Source: Williamsia muralis NBRC 105860
Lineage (GTDB): Bacteria > Actinomycetota > Actinomycetes > Mycobacteriales > Mycobacteriaceae
Assembly: GCF_001598915.1 (NCBI RefSeq)
Contig: NZ_BDAP01000001.1
Location: 992,001-1,056,000 of the forward strand
Length of the DNA stretch: 64,000 nt
Reading direction: 5' to 3'
Below are positions 19,646 to 27,566 of this stretch, piece by piece. A model generated the notes under the pieces. That model was not told the origin of the DNA and did no database searches. It saw nothing but the letters and a program-made list of their open reading frames with translations. The translations under genes were made by a program, and so were the position numbers. Numbering within the stretch: the first letter of the stretch is position 1; each line of letters starts with the position of its first letter.

Positions 19646-20923
19646 ATGACAACAAGGCAAGCTGATTCGTCACAGGTTGCTGAACACCACGGATTTCTGG
19701 ACGCAGTTCGCGGGCAGCCGGTTGCGGTGTGGGCCACGGCATTCGCCGCCGTCATCGCATTCATGGGTATCGGTCTCGTAGACCCGATCCTGCCGGAGAT
19801 CGCCAAGCAACTCGATGCAGGCGCCGACCAGGTCACTCTGCTGTTCGCGGTGTACATGGGCGTGCAGGTGTTCGCGATGCTGATCACCGGATACAGCTCT
19901 TACCGCTTCGGGCCGAAACGCACACTCATCGCCGGGCTCGCCTTCATCGTTGTCGCAGCGGGTGTTTCGGCAACCGCCAACGGAATCGGCGAGCTGATCG
20001 CCCTGCGGGTGGCGTGGGGGTTGGGCAACGCCCTGTTCATGGCGACAGCACTCGCCTTCATCGTGGGATCGGCCCGCGGCGGACAACACGGTGCGATCCT
20101 GCTCTACGAGGCAGCCCTCGGGGTCGGGCTTGCTGTCGGGCCGCTGCTCGGTGCGATTCTCGGTGAATGGACGTGGCGCGCCCCCTTTGCCGGTACGGCG
20201 GTCCTCATGGCGATCGGCGCCTTGCTCTGCGCGATGAAGCTGTCGAAGGATGGTCCGGCGACAGCGCGCCCCAAGGTGGGTATCGCAGACCCGTTGCGTG
20301 CGTTGCGAAATCGTAGGCTCCTGGTGACAGGTATCGGCTCGGCGTTCTATACGGCCGGATTCTTCACCGTGATCGCGTGGGCGCCGATCGTTCTGGACAT
20401 GCGACCGATCTTCCTGGGGCTGGTGTTCGTCGGGTGGGGCCTCTGCGTCGCGCTCAGCGGCGTGACACTCGCACCCCGGGTGGTCGAGGCCCTCGGCGAG
20501 CGGCTCGGCGTGATCACTGCTGTCGGTGTCTTCGGCATCGTGATGGCTGTTGCGGCCATCGGCACGGCCGGTGACCTCAAGCCGTTGGTGATGGCCGCGA
20601 TCATCGTCTCGGGGATCCCGTCCGGTGTGCTGAACACTGCGCTGACCGGCATGGCGATGGCGGCAGGAACCGGTCCGCGGTCGGTGTCGAGTGCCGGATA
20701 CAACTTCTTGCGCTGGATGGGTGCGGCGGTGTCGGCGCTGTTGGTGGCCCATCTCGCGGAGTGGTTCGGCACCAACGCAGCCCCCTACTGGTTTGCCGTG
20801 GGCTACAGCGTGATCGCGGTCGCCGCCATCGCAGTGGTGGGGACGCAATCGGAGCCCGAGCCCGCTGCCGCCACCGAACGCCGTCTCGAAGAAGCCGCGC
20901 TGGTGGGTGCCGAAGAGATGTAG
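19646..20923 (+). CDS. MFS transporter
   Basis: 425-residue 12-segment major facilitator protein. The first segment runs FAAVIAFMGIGLVDPILPEI and the conserved inter-segment loop SYRFGPKRTL lies between segments 2 and 3. ATG 19646 has AGGAG six bases upstream (19635-19639), so an in-frame GTG at 19640 is less likely. It forms a probable operon with marR. Proton-driven efflux of a small molecule is the likely role; the substrate cannot be predicted. Confidence 0.88.
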   Translation: MTTRQADSSQVAEHHGFLDAVRGQPVAVWATAFAAVIAFMGIGLVDPILPEIAKQLDAGADQVTLLFAVYMGVQVFAMLITGYSSYRFGPKRTLIAGLAFIVVAAGVSATANGIGELIALRVAWGLGNALFMATALAFIVGSARGGQHGAILLYEAALGVGLAVGPLLGAILGEWTWRAPFAGTAVLMAIGALLCAMKLSKDGPATARPKVGIADPLRALRNRRLLVTGIGSAFYTAGFFTVIAWAPIVLDMRPIFLGLVFVGWGLCVALSGVTLAPRVVEALGERLGVITAVGVFGIVMAVAAIGTAGDLKPLVMAAIIVSGIPSGVLNTALTGMAMAAGTGPRSVSSAGYNFLRWMGAAVSALLVAHLAEWFGTNAAPYWFAVGYSVIAVAAIAVVGTQSEPEPAAATERRLEEAALVGAEEM

Positions 20924-20937
20924 TCGTCTTCCACCCT

Positions 20938-21002
20938 CCGAAAGTGGTGGGTTTCGGGGACGCCGACCAGCAGGTTTGCTCACCGAAACCCACCACTTTC
21001 GG
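20938..21002. repeat. Inverted repeat, family member 2 (downstream of the MFS gene)
   Basis: CGAAAGTGGTGGGTTTCGG (20939-20957) pairs perfectly with 20983-21001, and one more pair extends it to 20938/21002. The loop is 25 bases. The core GGTGGGTT/AACCCACC is shared with the repeat at 19043-19109. It follows the MFS stop by 14 bases and could act as terminator. Confidence 0.75.
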
Positions 21003-21020
21003 GGTGGGCGGGGTCTAGGG

Positions 21021-21034
21021 TGAAACGTGTTCTA
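21021..21034. promoter_or_regulatory. KstR operator upstream of the DapB-fold gene
   Basis: TGAAACGTGTTCTA fits TNNAACNNGTTNNA exactly. It lies 24 bases upstream of the GTG at 21058. Confidence 0.72.
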
Positions 21035-21057
21035 GTTTCTGTCCTGGAGGTCATGAA

Positions 21058-22137
21058 GTGGCGTTACGTGTAGTGGTCTGGTCAACCGGCACGATCGGGA
21101 AGCTGGCGATAGCGGGTGTGCTCGCCCGCCCCGAACTCGAACTCGTCGGGGTCTGGGTGTCGAATCCCGACAAGGTCGGCAAGGACGTCGGCGAGCTCGC
21201 CGGCCTGGGCCGCGAGCTGGGAATCGCTGCCAGCGGAGACAAAGAAGAACTGCTGGCGCTGCGCCCCGACTGCATCGTTCACGGCGCCATGACCGACGAC
21301 CGCATCATGGAATCGGTCGAGGACCTGATCAGCTTCCTCGAAGCAGGGGTCAACGTGGTCTCGTCCGGACCGGTTGCGCTGGTCTATCCGGACGGTGTGT
21401 TCCCCGACGACTTCAACGAGCGCATACGCGCGGCAGCACGAGCGGGCAACGCGAGTCTCCACGTCAACGGCATCGATCCGGGTTTCGCCAACGATGTCCT
21501 GCCGCTGGCGATGACGTCGTTGTCCAAGCGGATCGACGAGCTGCGAGTGGCCGAGATCGCCGACTACTCCACGTACTACCAGCCCATGACGATGACCGAG
21601 CTGTTCGGTTTCGGTAAACCCATGGACCATCAGTCGATGCTCTGGATGCCGGGGGTGTTGTCGTTGGCGTGGGGTCCCGTCGTGCGGCAACTGGCTGCCG
21701 GTCTCGACCTGACCCTCGATGAGCCCCTCGTGGAGCGGATCGACCGCCGACCTGCCGAAGAGGACTACGACATCGCGTCGTGCCACATCGCCAAGGGGAC
21801 GATGGCTGCGGTGCGGTTCGAGGTGATCGGCACCGTCAACGGATCTGAGCGCATCATTCTCGAACACGTCACCCGCACGAAGGCCGATGCCCAACCCGAG
21901 TGGCCGATCCCCAGTCACGGCGACGGCTGCTACCGCATCGAGATCACCGGCGATCCGGTGATGACGGTCGACTTCGTGCACCACGGCGAGAACGGCGATC
22001 ACAACGATTCCGGAATGCTGGTCACCGCAATGCGTTTGGTGAACGCCGTCCAGGCCGTGGTGGAGGCCCAGCCCGGTCTGCTGACCGCGTTGGACCTCCC
22101 ACAGATCACCGGTCGGGGATTGGTCACCAAGGACTGA
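21058..22137 (+). CDS. DapB-fold NAD(P)-dependent oxidoreductase
   Basis: 359-residue protein with an N-terminal Rossmann fold (VVVWSTGTIGKLAIAGVLAR) and a dihydrodipicolinate-reductase-like C-terminal half. Genuine DapB is about 250 residues, so this belongs to the longer uncharacterised branch found often in lipid- and steroid-degrading actinobacteria. GTG 21058 follows TGGAGG. A KstR box is directly upstream, so expression with steroid catabolism is likely. The substrate is unknown. Confidence 0.78.
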   Translation: MALRVVVWSTGTIGKLAIAGVLARPELELVGVWVSNPDKVGKDVGELAGLGRELGIAASGDKEELLALRPDCIVHGAMTDDRIMESVEDLISFLEAGVNVVSSGPVALVYPDGVFPDDFNERIRAAARAGNASLHVNGIDPGFANDVLPLAMTSLSKRIDELRVAEIADYSTYYQPMTMTELFGFGKPMDHQSMLWMPGVLSLAWGPVVRQLAAGLDLTLDEPLVERIDRRPAEEDYDIASCHIAKGTMAAVRFEVIGTVNGSERIILEHVTRTKADAQPEWPIPSHGDGCYRIEITGDPVMTVDFVHHGENGDHNDSGMLVTAMRLVNAVQAVVEAQPGLLTALDLPQITGRGLVTKD

Positions 22138-22143
22138 GGTGAC

Positions 22144-22172
22144 CACCGGCGACCATCAGATGGCCGCCGGTG
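22144..22172. terminator. Bidirectional hairpin between convergent genes
   Basis: CACCGGCG (22144-22151) pairs with CGCCGGTG (22165-22172); CCAT/ATGG extend the stem inside around a CAG loop, with one mismatch. It lies between the DapB-fold stop (22137) and overlaps the end of the epimerase gene (22156). Confidence 0.6.
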
Positions 22173-23187
22173 TGGCGCCGGTGTCGGCCGAAGCCTTGCT
22201 CCCGGCGACCTTGAGCTGCCCCTCGGCCACCATGAAGGTCACGAAGTCACGCATCGTCTCGGTGACCGGCCTCGGCGAGTGGCCGAGCTCGGTGCGGGCC
22301 TTGGTGCCATCGACCACCGGGGAGGCCTCGAGGGACCCGAGCGCCGCCTTCGACATCAGATCGGATTTGAAGAGTCGGCAGAGGGGCTCGGCGACCGGCA
22401 GGATGGCCTTCACCATGCTCATCGGGAACGCGAATGCCGGCCCGCGACGCCCTGCTTCTCGGGCGACCATCTGGAATGCCTCGAGCATGGTGACCATCTG
22501 CCCGGTGAGCAGATAGTTCTCACCGGTCCGGCCGTGCTCGGCCGCGGCGATCAGGCCGGCCGCGACATCACGCACGTCGATGAGATCGAATCCTCCGGTG
22601 ACCAGTGCGGGCACGCGGCCACGCGCCGAATCCAGCAGCATCCCGTTGATGCGTGAGAACGGGGTGTGGTCCACCGGGCCGATCACGGCGGTCGGGTTGC
22701 AGATCACCCCGTCCAGTCCGCGGTCGATGACCTTGCGCAGCTCTTGTTCACCTGCCCATTTCGACCTGTCGTAGACCGGCAGCTCGGCGTTGTCCGACCG
22801 GCTCGATGTCTCGTCGATGACACCACCGCAGGTGTACTGGTCGTACGAGTGGATCGAACTGCAGTGCACCATGCGCCGGGCGCCCACGGCCAGGGCTGCT
22901 TCTGCGACGTTGCGGACACCTTCGGTGTTGATCCGCCAGGCGTTGTCGTCGGTGTGGCGCAGCGTGATCACCGCGACCAGGTGGAACACCACGTCCACTC
23001 CGGTCAGTGCCTCGGTGATCGATTCGGGATCGAGGATGTCGGCGCTCACCCAACTGACCGCACCGTGGTCGGCGACATCGACGGGGTGGTGCCTGTCGAT
23101 GGCGACGACGGAATGACCGTCGGCGACCAGACGGTCGACGAGATTGCGACCCACAAATCCTGCGGCTCCGGTGACTGCTGCTTTCAT
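22156..23187 (-). CDS. Extended SDR: NAD-dependent epimerase/dehydratase
   Basis: 343-residue extended SDR. The nucleotide site is VTGAAGFVGRN (residues 5-15), and VYDRSKWAGEQE carries the catalytic YxxxK. Members of this group include 3-beta-hydroxysteroid dehydrogenase-like enzymes, and HCSSIHSYDQYTCGGVIDE fits that branch. ATG 23187 is preferred (GAAAG upstream) over GTG 23196. A perfect KstR palindrome lies 63 bases upstream, so oxidation of a steroid or side-chain hydroxyl is a fair inference but is not shown by sequence. Confidence 0.8.
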   Translation of the reverse strand: MKAAVTGAAGFVGRNLVDRLVADGHSVVAIDRHHPVDVADHGAVSWVSADILDPESITEALTGVDVVFHLVAVITLRHTDDNAWRINTEGVRNVAEAALAVGARRMVHCSSIHSYDQYTCGGVIDETSSRSDNAELPVYDRSKWAGEQELRKVIDRGLDGVICNPTAVIGPVDHTPFSRINGMLLDSARGRVPALVTGGFDLIDVRDVAAGLIAAAEHGRTGENYLLTGQMVTMLEAFQMVAREAGRRGPAFAFPMSMVKAILPVAEPLCRLFKSDLMSKAALGSLEASPVVDGTKARTELGHSPRPVTETMRDFVTFMVAEGQLKVAGSKASADTGATPAAI

Positions 23188-23249
23188 GACGATCACTTTC
23201 GTTGTGGCGAGGCTCGGCTTCAGGCCACTCCCCGGCGGTTCGGCACCAC

Positions 23250-23267
23250 ACTAGAACATGTTCTAGT
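23250..23267. promoter_or_regulatory. Perfect KstR palindrome between divergent genes
   Basis: ACTAGAACATGTTCTAGT is an exact 18-base palindrome containing TAGAACATGTTCTA (23252-23265), a full match to the KstR consensus. It lies between the epimerase start (-) and the PhyH gene (+, 134 bases away). Confidence 0.85.
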
Positions 23268-23387
23268 TTTGATGAACCGTCCAGTTACGTCGCCTGGGTG
23301 AGGGGACTGGTCACGGGCTCGTATTAAGACCACGTGACAACTTCGACGACAGCACGCGCTCGCCCTGAGAGAACTCCTGACCAGGGC

Positions 23388-23400
23388 TAACGTCTGGTGA
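23388..23400 (+). promoter_or_regulatory. Leaderless PhyH promoter (-10)
   Basis: TAACGT (23388-23393) is followed by seven bases and the ATG at 23401. No Shine-Dalgarno sequence is present. Confidence 0.55.
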
Positions 23401-24249
23401 ATGACAATTGTGACCGCAGGCCCCGGCGTATACGGACCCGACGACATCGAGGGTCTCCTCTGGTTCTACGACATGCACGGCTACGTCGTGTTGCGGGGGA
23501 TGCTCGCCGAAGCCGACACCGCGGCCATCGAAGCGGAGTGCGTCGACGCCCAGCAGAAGGTGGTGTCCGGGGAACTCGACGACCGCTACGGCTCGACGGT
23601 GTTCCTCGATGAGGTGGCCAAGGCCGACAAGTTCGCCAACTACGTGGAGTACATCAGCGAACTGTCGCCGGCGGTCGACGCCGCGATCACCCACCCCGTG
23701 CTGATCGACATCATGAAACAGCTTGTCGGCGAATCATGTTGGATCCGGGCTCACGAACAGAACGGCGTGGTGTACCAAGATGCCCGGCCGGGTAAGGAAT
23801 CCGGTTACACGCGTATCGGCTGGCACTCCGACTGGCAGGCGAGCCCCAGCCTCGATGTCTGGCCGAGCACTGCCTTCACCGTGCACATCGACGGCACCAG
23901 CCCGGCTAACGGATTCCTGCGGGTGGTGCCGGGAAGTCACCTGTGGGCGACCCCTGCGCCGTATCGCAACGCCAACGGGGTGTCGGTGCCGTCGACGGCG
24001 CGACCCTCGGGCGGCCGCACCGACCGCACACCACCGTTCGAGATGCCGCTCGGATTCGAGAAGATCCGCGGTGAGGTGGGCGTCTACGCCGAACGCGGCG
24101 ACATCATCTTGCACGACGCCTACCTCTGGCATTCCGCAGCCCGGGCCACCGACGATGCCGCGCTGCGCAGGCACGTGCGCGGCGGTTACTTCGGCGGCGT
24201 GAAACCTGCTGCGGGCGTGGAGGAATTCATCAAGAACGCGGCGCGGTAG
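23401..24249 (+). CDS. Phytanoyl-CoA dioxygenase (PhyH) family protein
   Basis: 282-residue Fe(II)/2-oxoglutarate-dependent oxygenase. The iron ligands are H142-x-D144 (GWHSDWQ) and H244 (LWHSAARA), with R248 a candidate 2-oxoglutarate ligand. The jelly-roll pattern VPGSHLWATP fits the family. The ATG lies seven bases after a TAACGT -10, so it is probably leaderless. A perfect KstR box lies upstream, but 134 bases away and nearer to the divergent epimerase, so its effect on this gene is uncertain. Substrate unknown; a hydroxylation of a lipid or related acid is plausible. Confidence 0.85.
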   Translation: MTIVTAGPGVYGPDDIEGLLWFYDMHGYVVLRGMLAEADTAAIEAECVDAQQKVVSGELDDRYGSTVFLDEVAKADKFANYVEYISELSPAVDAAITHPVLIDIMKQLVGESCWIRAHEQNGVVYQDARPGKESGYTRIGWHSDWQASPSLDVWPSTAFTVHIDGTSPANGFLRVVPGSHLWATPAPYRNANGVSVPSTARPSGGRTDRTPPFEMPLGFEKIRGEVGVYAERGDIILHDAYLWHSAARATDDAALRRHVRGGYFGGVKPAAGVEEFIKNAAR

Positions 24250-24274
24250 ACAACGCGGCCGAGACTCGCGACCG

Positions 24275-25783
24275 TTACAGATCCCAGGTGTGCACGGGCG
24301 CGCCGTCATGCATGCGTTCTATGTACTCGCGCAGCATCCCAGCCAGCGCCTCCTCACGGCTGTCGCCGGCCTGCTCGCGTGCCTGCACCGAGGCGCGTTG
24401 CCACACCGAGCCGGTCTGCCGGTTGAGGGCACGTCCCTCGATGACCGAGAGGTAGCGGTCGCGGGCGTCGGCGCCCACGCCGAACGCCTGTAGCCCTTCA
24501 TCGGCCAGCGGCAACAACTTTCGCAGCACGAGCTCGTCTGGTCGTACCCAGCCGAGTGTCGGCCAATACAGTTGCGAGTCGATCCCGTCACGTGACGCCG
24601 CCTGCAGATTCTCGGCCGCGGCATCAAACGACATCTGCGACCACAGTGGCCGTTCGGCGTCGACCAGGCCACGCAGCACGCCGTAGTAGAACGAGGCGTT
24701 GGCCATGATGTCGACAACGGTCGGTCCTGCAGGCAACACCCGGTTTTCGATGCGCAGATGCGCGTGGCCGTCGACCACGTCGTACACCGGACGGTTCCAG
24801 CGGTAGACGGTGCCGTTGTGCATACGCAGCTCCGTGAGTTCCGGGATGGTCCCCGCCTCGAGCTGTTCGAGTGGATCCTCGTCGGAGACCACCGGCAGCA
24901 GCGACGGGAAGTATCGGGTGTTCTCCTCGAAGAGGTCGAAAATTGTTGTGATCCAACGCTCTCCGAACCACACGCGCGGACGGACGCCCTGATTGATGAG
25001 TTCTTGTGGCCTGGTGTCGGTGGCCTGCTGGAACACCGGGATGCGGCTTTCATGCCAGAGTGCCCGGCCCGCCAGGAAAGGCGAATTGCCTGCCAGGGCC
25101 ACCTGGACACCTGCGATGGCCTGTGCCGCGTTCCAGTGATCTGCGAAATCCTCAGGTGCCACCCGCAGATGCAGCTGCAGTGACGTACACGCCGCCTCGG
25201 GCAAGATCGAGTCGATCGAGGTGCGCAGCCGTTCGGATTCGCCACCCGGGGTCAGCGGGACTCCGGTGATGTCGAGTTCGATGTCTTCGCCGCGGGCGGC
25301 GAAGATCTGCTGGTTCAGCAGATCGTACCGGGGGTTGGCCGAAATCCACTGATGCGCAAAGTGTTCCTGGCGCAGCGTCGGCAGCATGCCGATCATCACC
25401 AGGTGGTTGTCGGTGCCGGCCGCGCGTTCCTCGGCGCGGTTGAGTGAATCACGCAGAGCCTGCTCGAGCGACACGGTGTCGCCGCCGACGAATGGGCGGG
25501 GCGACACGTTGATCTCGATGTTGAACTGGCCCAACTCGGTTTGGTAGTCGGGGTCGGCGATCGCCTCGAGCACAGTGGCATTCGACATCGCCGGGTTCAT
25601 CGCCCGATCGACCAGATTGAGTTCGACCTCCATGCCGAGTAACGGCTGGGGTGGATTGCCCTGATCGGTGAAGAGTCCGTTCGCCAGCATTCGGGCCACA
25701 GCCTCGGTGCATCGCCCGACCTGTTCGCGGAACAGTCGGCGGTCCTCGCGGCTGAACTCTTGGGTGTTCACATCCGTGCCCAT
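24275..25783 (-). CDS. Glutamate-cysteine ligase family 2 (carboxylate-amine ligase)
   Basis: 502-residue protein of the GCS2/YbdK superfamily. The conserved LLGMEVELNLVDRAMNPAMS and QFNIEINVSPRPF stretches, with glutamates that bind ATP/metal in the family, are present near residues 49-100. It is longer than YbdK (about 370) and than EgtA (about 430), and matches in size a mycobacterial hypothetical I recall as Rv2226. No ergothioneine genes (egtB-E) are nearby. ATP-dependent ligation of a carboxylate to an amine is inferred; the substrate is open. It follows the ABC-F gene by 63 bases, on the same strand. Confidence 0.8.
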   Translation of the reverse strand: MGTDVNTQEFSREDRRLFREQVGRCTEAVARMLANGLFTDQGNPPQPLLGMEVELNLVDRAMNPAMSNATVLEAIADPDYQTELGQFNIEINVSPRPFVGGDTVSLEQALRDSLNRAEERAAGTDNHLVMIGMLPTLRQEHFAHQWISANPRYDLLNQQIFAARGEDIELDITGVPLTPGGESERLRTSIDSILPEAACTSLQLHLRVAPEDFADHWNAAQAIAGVQVALAGNSPFLAGRALWHESRIPVFQQATDTRPQELINQGVRPRVWFGERWITTIFDLFEENTRYFPSLLPVVSDEDPLEQLEAGTIPELTELRMHNGTVYRWNRPVYDVVDGHAHLRIENRVLPAGPTVVDIMANASFYYGVLRGLVDAERPLWSQMSFDAAAENLQAASRDGIDSQLYWPTLGWVRPDELVLRKLLPLADEGLQAFGVGADARDRYLSVIEGRALNRQTGSVWQRASVQAREQAGDSREEALAGMLREYIERMHDGAPVHTWDL

Positions 25784-25846
25784 TGATTCATGGTGTCACG
25801 GACTTCCCGTGATGTTCTCGCCGACGGGGCCTGTGCAGAACTGCCG

Positions 25847-27430
25847 TCAGGCCAGAGTCTCCGACAACCGGCCTGCGTCCAGGCGCCATTTGCGTGTCGA
25901 GCGCACCGTGGCAAGCATCCGTCTGTCGTGCGTGACCAACAGGACTGTCCCGGAGAACGACTCGACTGCCTGCTCCAACTGCTCGATGGCCGGCAGGTCC
26001 AGGTGGTTGGTCGGTTCGTCGAGTACCAGCAGATTCACCCCGCGGGCCTGCAACAGCGCCAGGGCGGCGCGGGTGCGTTCACCGGGCGACAGCGAATCGG
26101 CCGGCCGCGTCACGTGGTGACCGCGCAGACCGAACTTGGCGAGCAGGGTGCGCACGTCGGCCTCGGTGAGATCGGGGACCTGCACGGCGAAAGCATCGGC
26201 CAGTGGGGTCTCGCCGGTGAACAATGCACGCGCCTGATCCACCTCACCCACGAGGACTCCCGCGCCCAATGCAGCCGTGCCCTGGTCAGGGGTGACGGCG
26301 CCCAGGAGTAGGCCGAGAAGCGTTGATTTGCCGGAACCGTTGGCTCCGGTGATCACGATGCGGTCGCCGACGTTGACCTGCGTGCTGATGGGTCCGAGGG
26401 TGAAGCCGTCGCGGATGACAGCCGCGTCGTTGAGGGTGGCCACCACGGTGCCTGACCGTGGAGCAGTGGCGATCTCCATCCGCAGCTCCCACTCTTTCCG
26501 GGGTTCGGCCACCTCGTCGAGGCGTTCGATGCGGCGCTGTGTCTGCCTGGCCTTGGCCGCCTGCTTCTCGGTGGACTCCAACCGGACCGCGCGACCCATC
26601 TTGTCGTTGTCCTTGGACTTACGGCGCGCGTTGCGCACACCGTGCTCCATCCAGCCGCGCTGCATCTGTGCACGTTCGGTCAACGCGTTCTTGGTGTCGG
26701 CGTATTGGTCGTACGCGTCGCGCGCATGCTGACGGGCCACCTCGCGTTCGACGAGGAACGCTTCGTAACCGCCGGAATACACCGATACCTGCTGCTGGGC
26801 GAGGTCCAGTTCGATGATGCCCGTGACGGTCCGGGCCAGGAACTCCCTGTCGTGGCTGACGATCACCAGCGGTGTGCGAGCGCCGCGGACGAAGTTCTCG
26901 AGTTGATCGAGCCCGTCGAGGTCGAGGTCGTTGGTCGGTTCGTCGAGAAGGAGGATGTCGTAGCGGGACAACAACAACGCCGCCAGGCCGACCCTGGCCA
27001 CCTGTCCACCCGACAGGGTGGTCATCGGTGCGTCCAGGTCGATCGTCAGGCCCAGTTCCGAGGTGACCTGGTCGGCGCGCTCGTCGAAGTCCGCCCCACC
27101 CAGGTGCAGCCAGCGTTCGAGTGCCGGCGAATACAGGTCGTCGCCGCCGTCCGCCAGTGCGGCGGCGGCCTCGTCCATCGCCGATTGCGCCTGCGCCACC
27201 CCCACCCGGCGGCACAGGAAGTGCCGGACCGACTCCCCGGAGACGAACTCGGCCTCCTGGGCCAGGTAGCCGACCTCGGCATCCGGGGGACTGAGCGTGA
27301 TCGTGCCGTCGAAGTCGGCTGTGCCCTGGCCGGCGAGCAGCGTCAGCAGCGTCGACTTGCCGGCACCGTTGGCGCCGACCAGCCCGAACACGTCGCCCTC
27401 CGCAACGGTCAGGTCCAGATCGGAGAACAA
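25847..27430 (-). CDS. ABC-F ATPase (ribosome-associated, no membrane domain)
   Basis: ABC-F protein with two ABC domains: first Walker A VGANGAGKST near the N-terminus and signature LSGGQ, then a linker of charged helices, and a second Walker A ITGANGSGKST with signature LSPGER. There is no transmembrane segment, as for the antibiotic-resistance and translation-factor group. The coordinates start from TTG 27430, the only canonical start codon in frame, but the preceding 18 codons (HAAGLSAGHGERT and upstream) look like the real first beta strand. An AAGGAG site at 27495-27500 points to a non-canonical start near 27484 (ATC). It lies 82 bases after helR and may be co-transcribed with it, hence under the RAE. 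It could protect the ribosome, but no ligand can be assigned. Confidence 0.88.
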   Translation of the reverse strand: MFSDLDLTVAEGDVFGLVGANGAGKSTLLTLLAGQGTADFDGTITLSPPDAEVGYLAQEAEFVSGESVRHFLCRRVGVAQAQSAMDEAAAALADGGDDLYSPALERWLHLGGADFDERADQVTSELGLTIDLDAPMTTLSGGQVARVGLAALLLSRYDILLLDEPTNDLDLDGLDQLENFVRGARTPLVIVSHDREFLARTVTGIIELDLAQQQVSVYSGGYEAFLVEREVARQHARDAYDQYADTKNALTERAQMQRGWMEHGVRNARRKSKDNDKMGRAVRLESTEKQAAKARQTQRRIERLDEVAEPRKEWELRMEIATAPRSGTVVATLNDAAVIRDGFTLGPISTQVNVGDRIVITGANGSGKSTLLGLLLGAVTPDQGTAALGAGVLVGEVDQARALFTGETPLADAFAVQVPDLTEADVRTLLAKFGLRGHHVTRPADSLSPGERTRAALALLQARGVNLLVLDEPTNHLDLPAIEQLEQAVESFSGTVLLVTHDRRMLATVRSTRKWRLDAGRLSETLA

Positions 27431-27566
27431 CGTCCGCTCACCGTGACCTGCGGACAGTCCGGCGGCATGCAGGGTGGCGCTGATGGTGGTGACGCTCCTT
27501 CTCGGGTTCTGGGCTGTCCGCAGGATATCGCCTCGACGCGGCGGCCCGGTTCTGCCGGTCGTGCCG

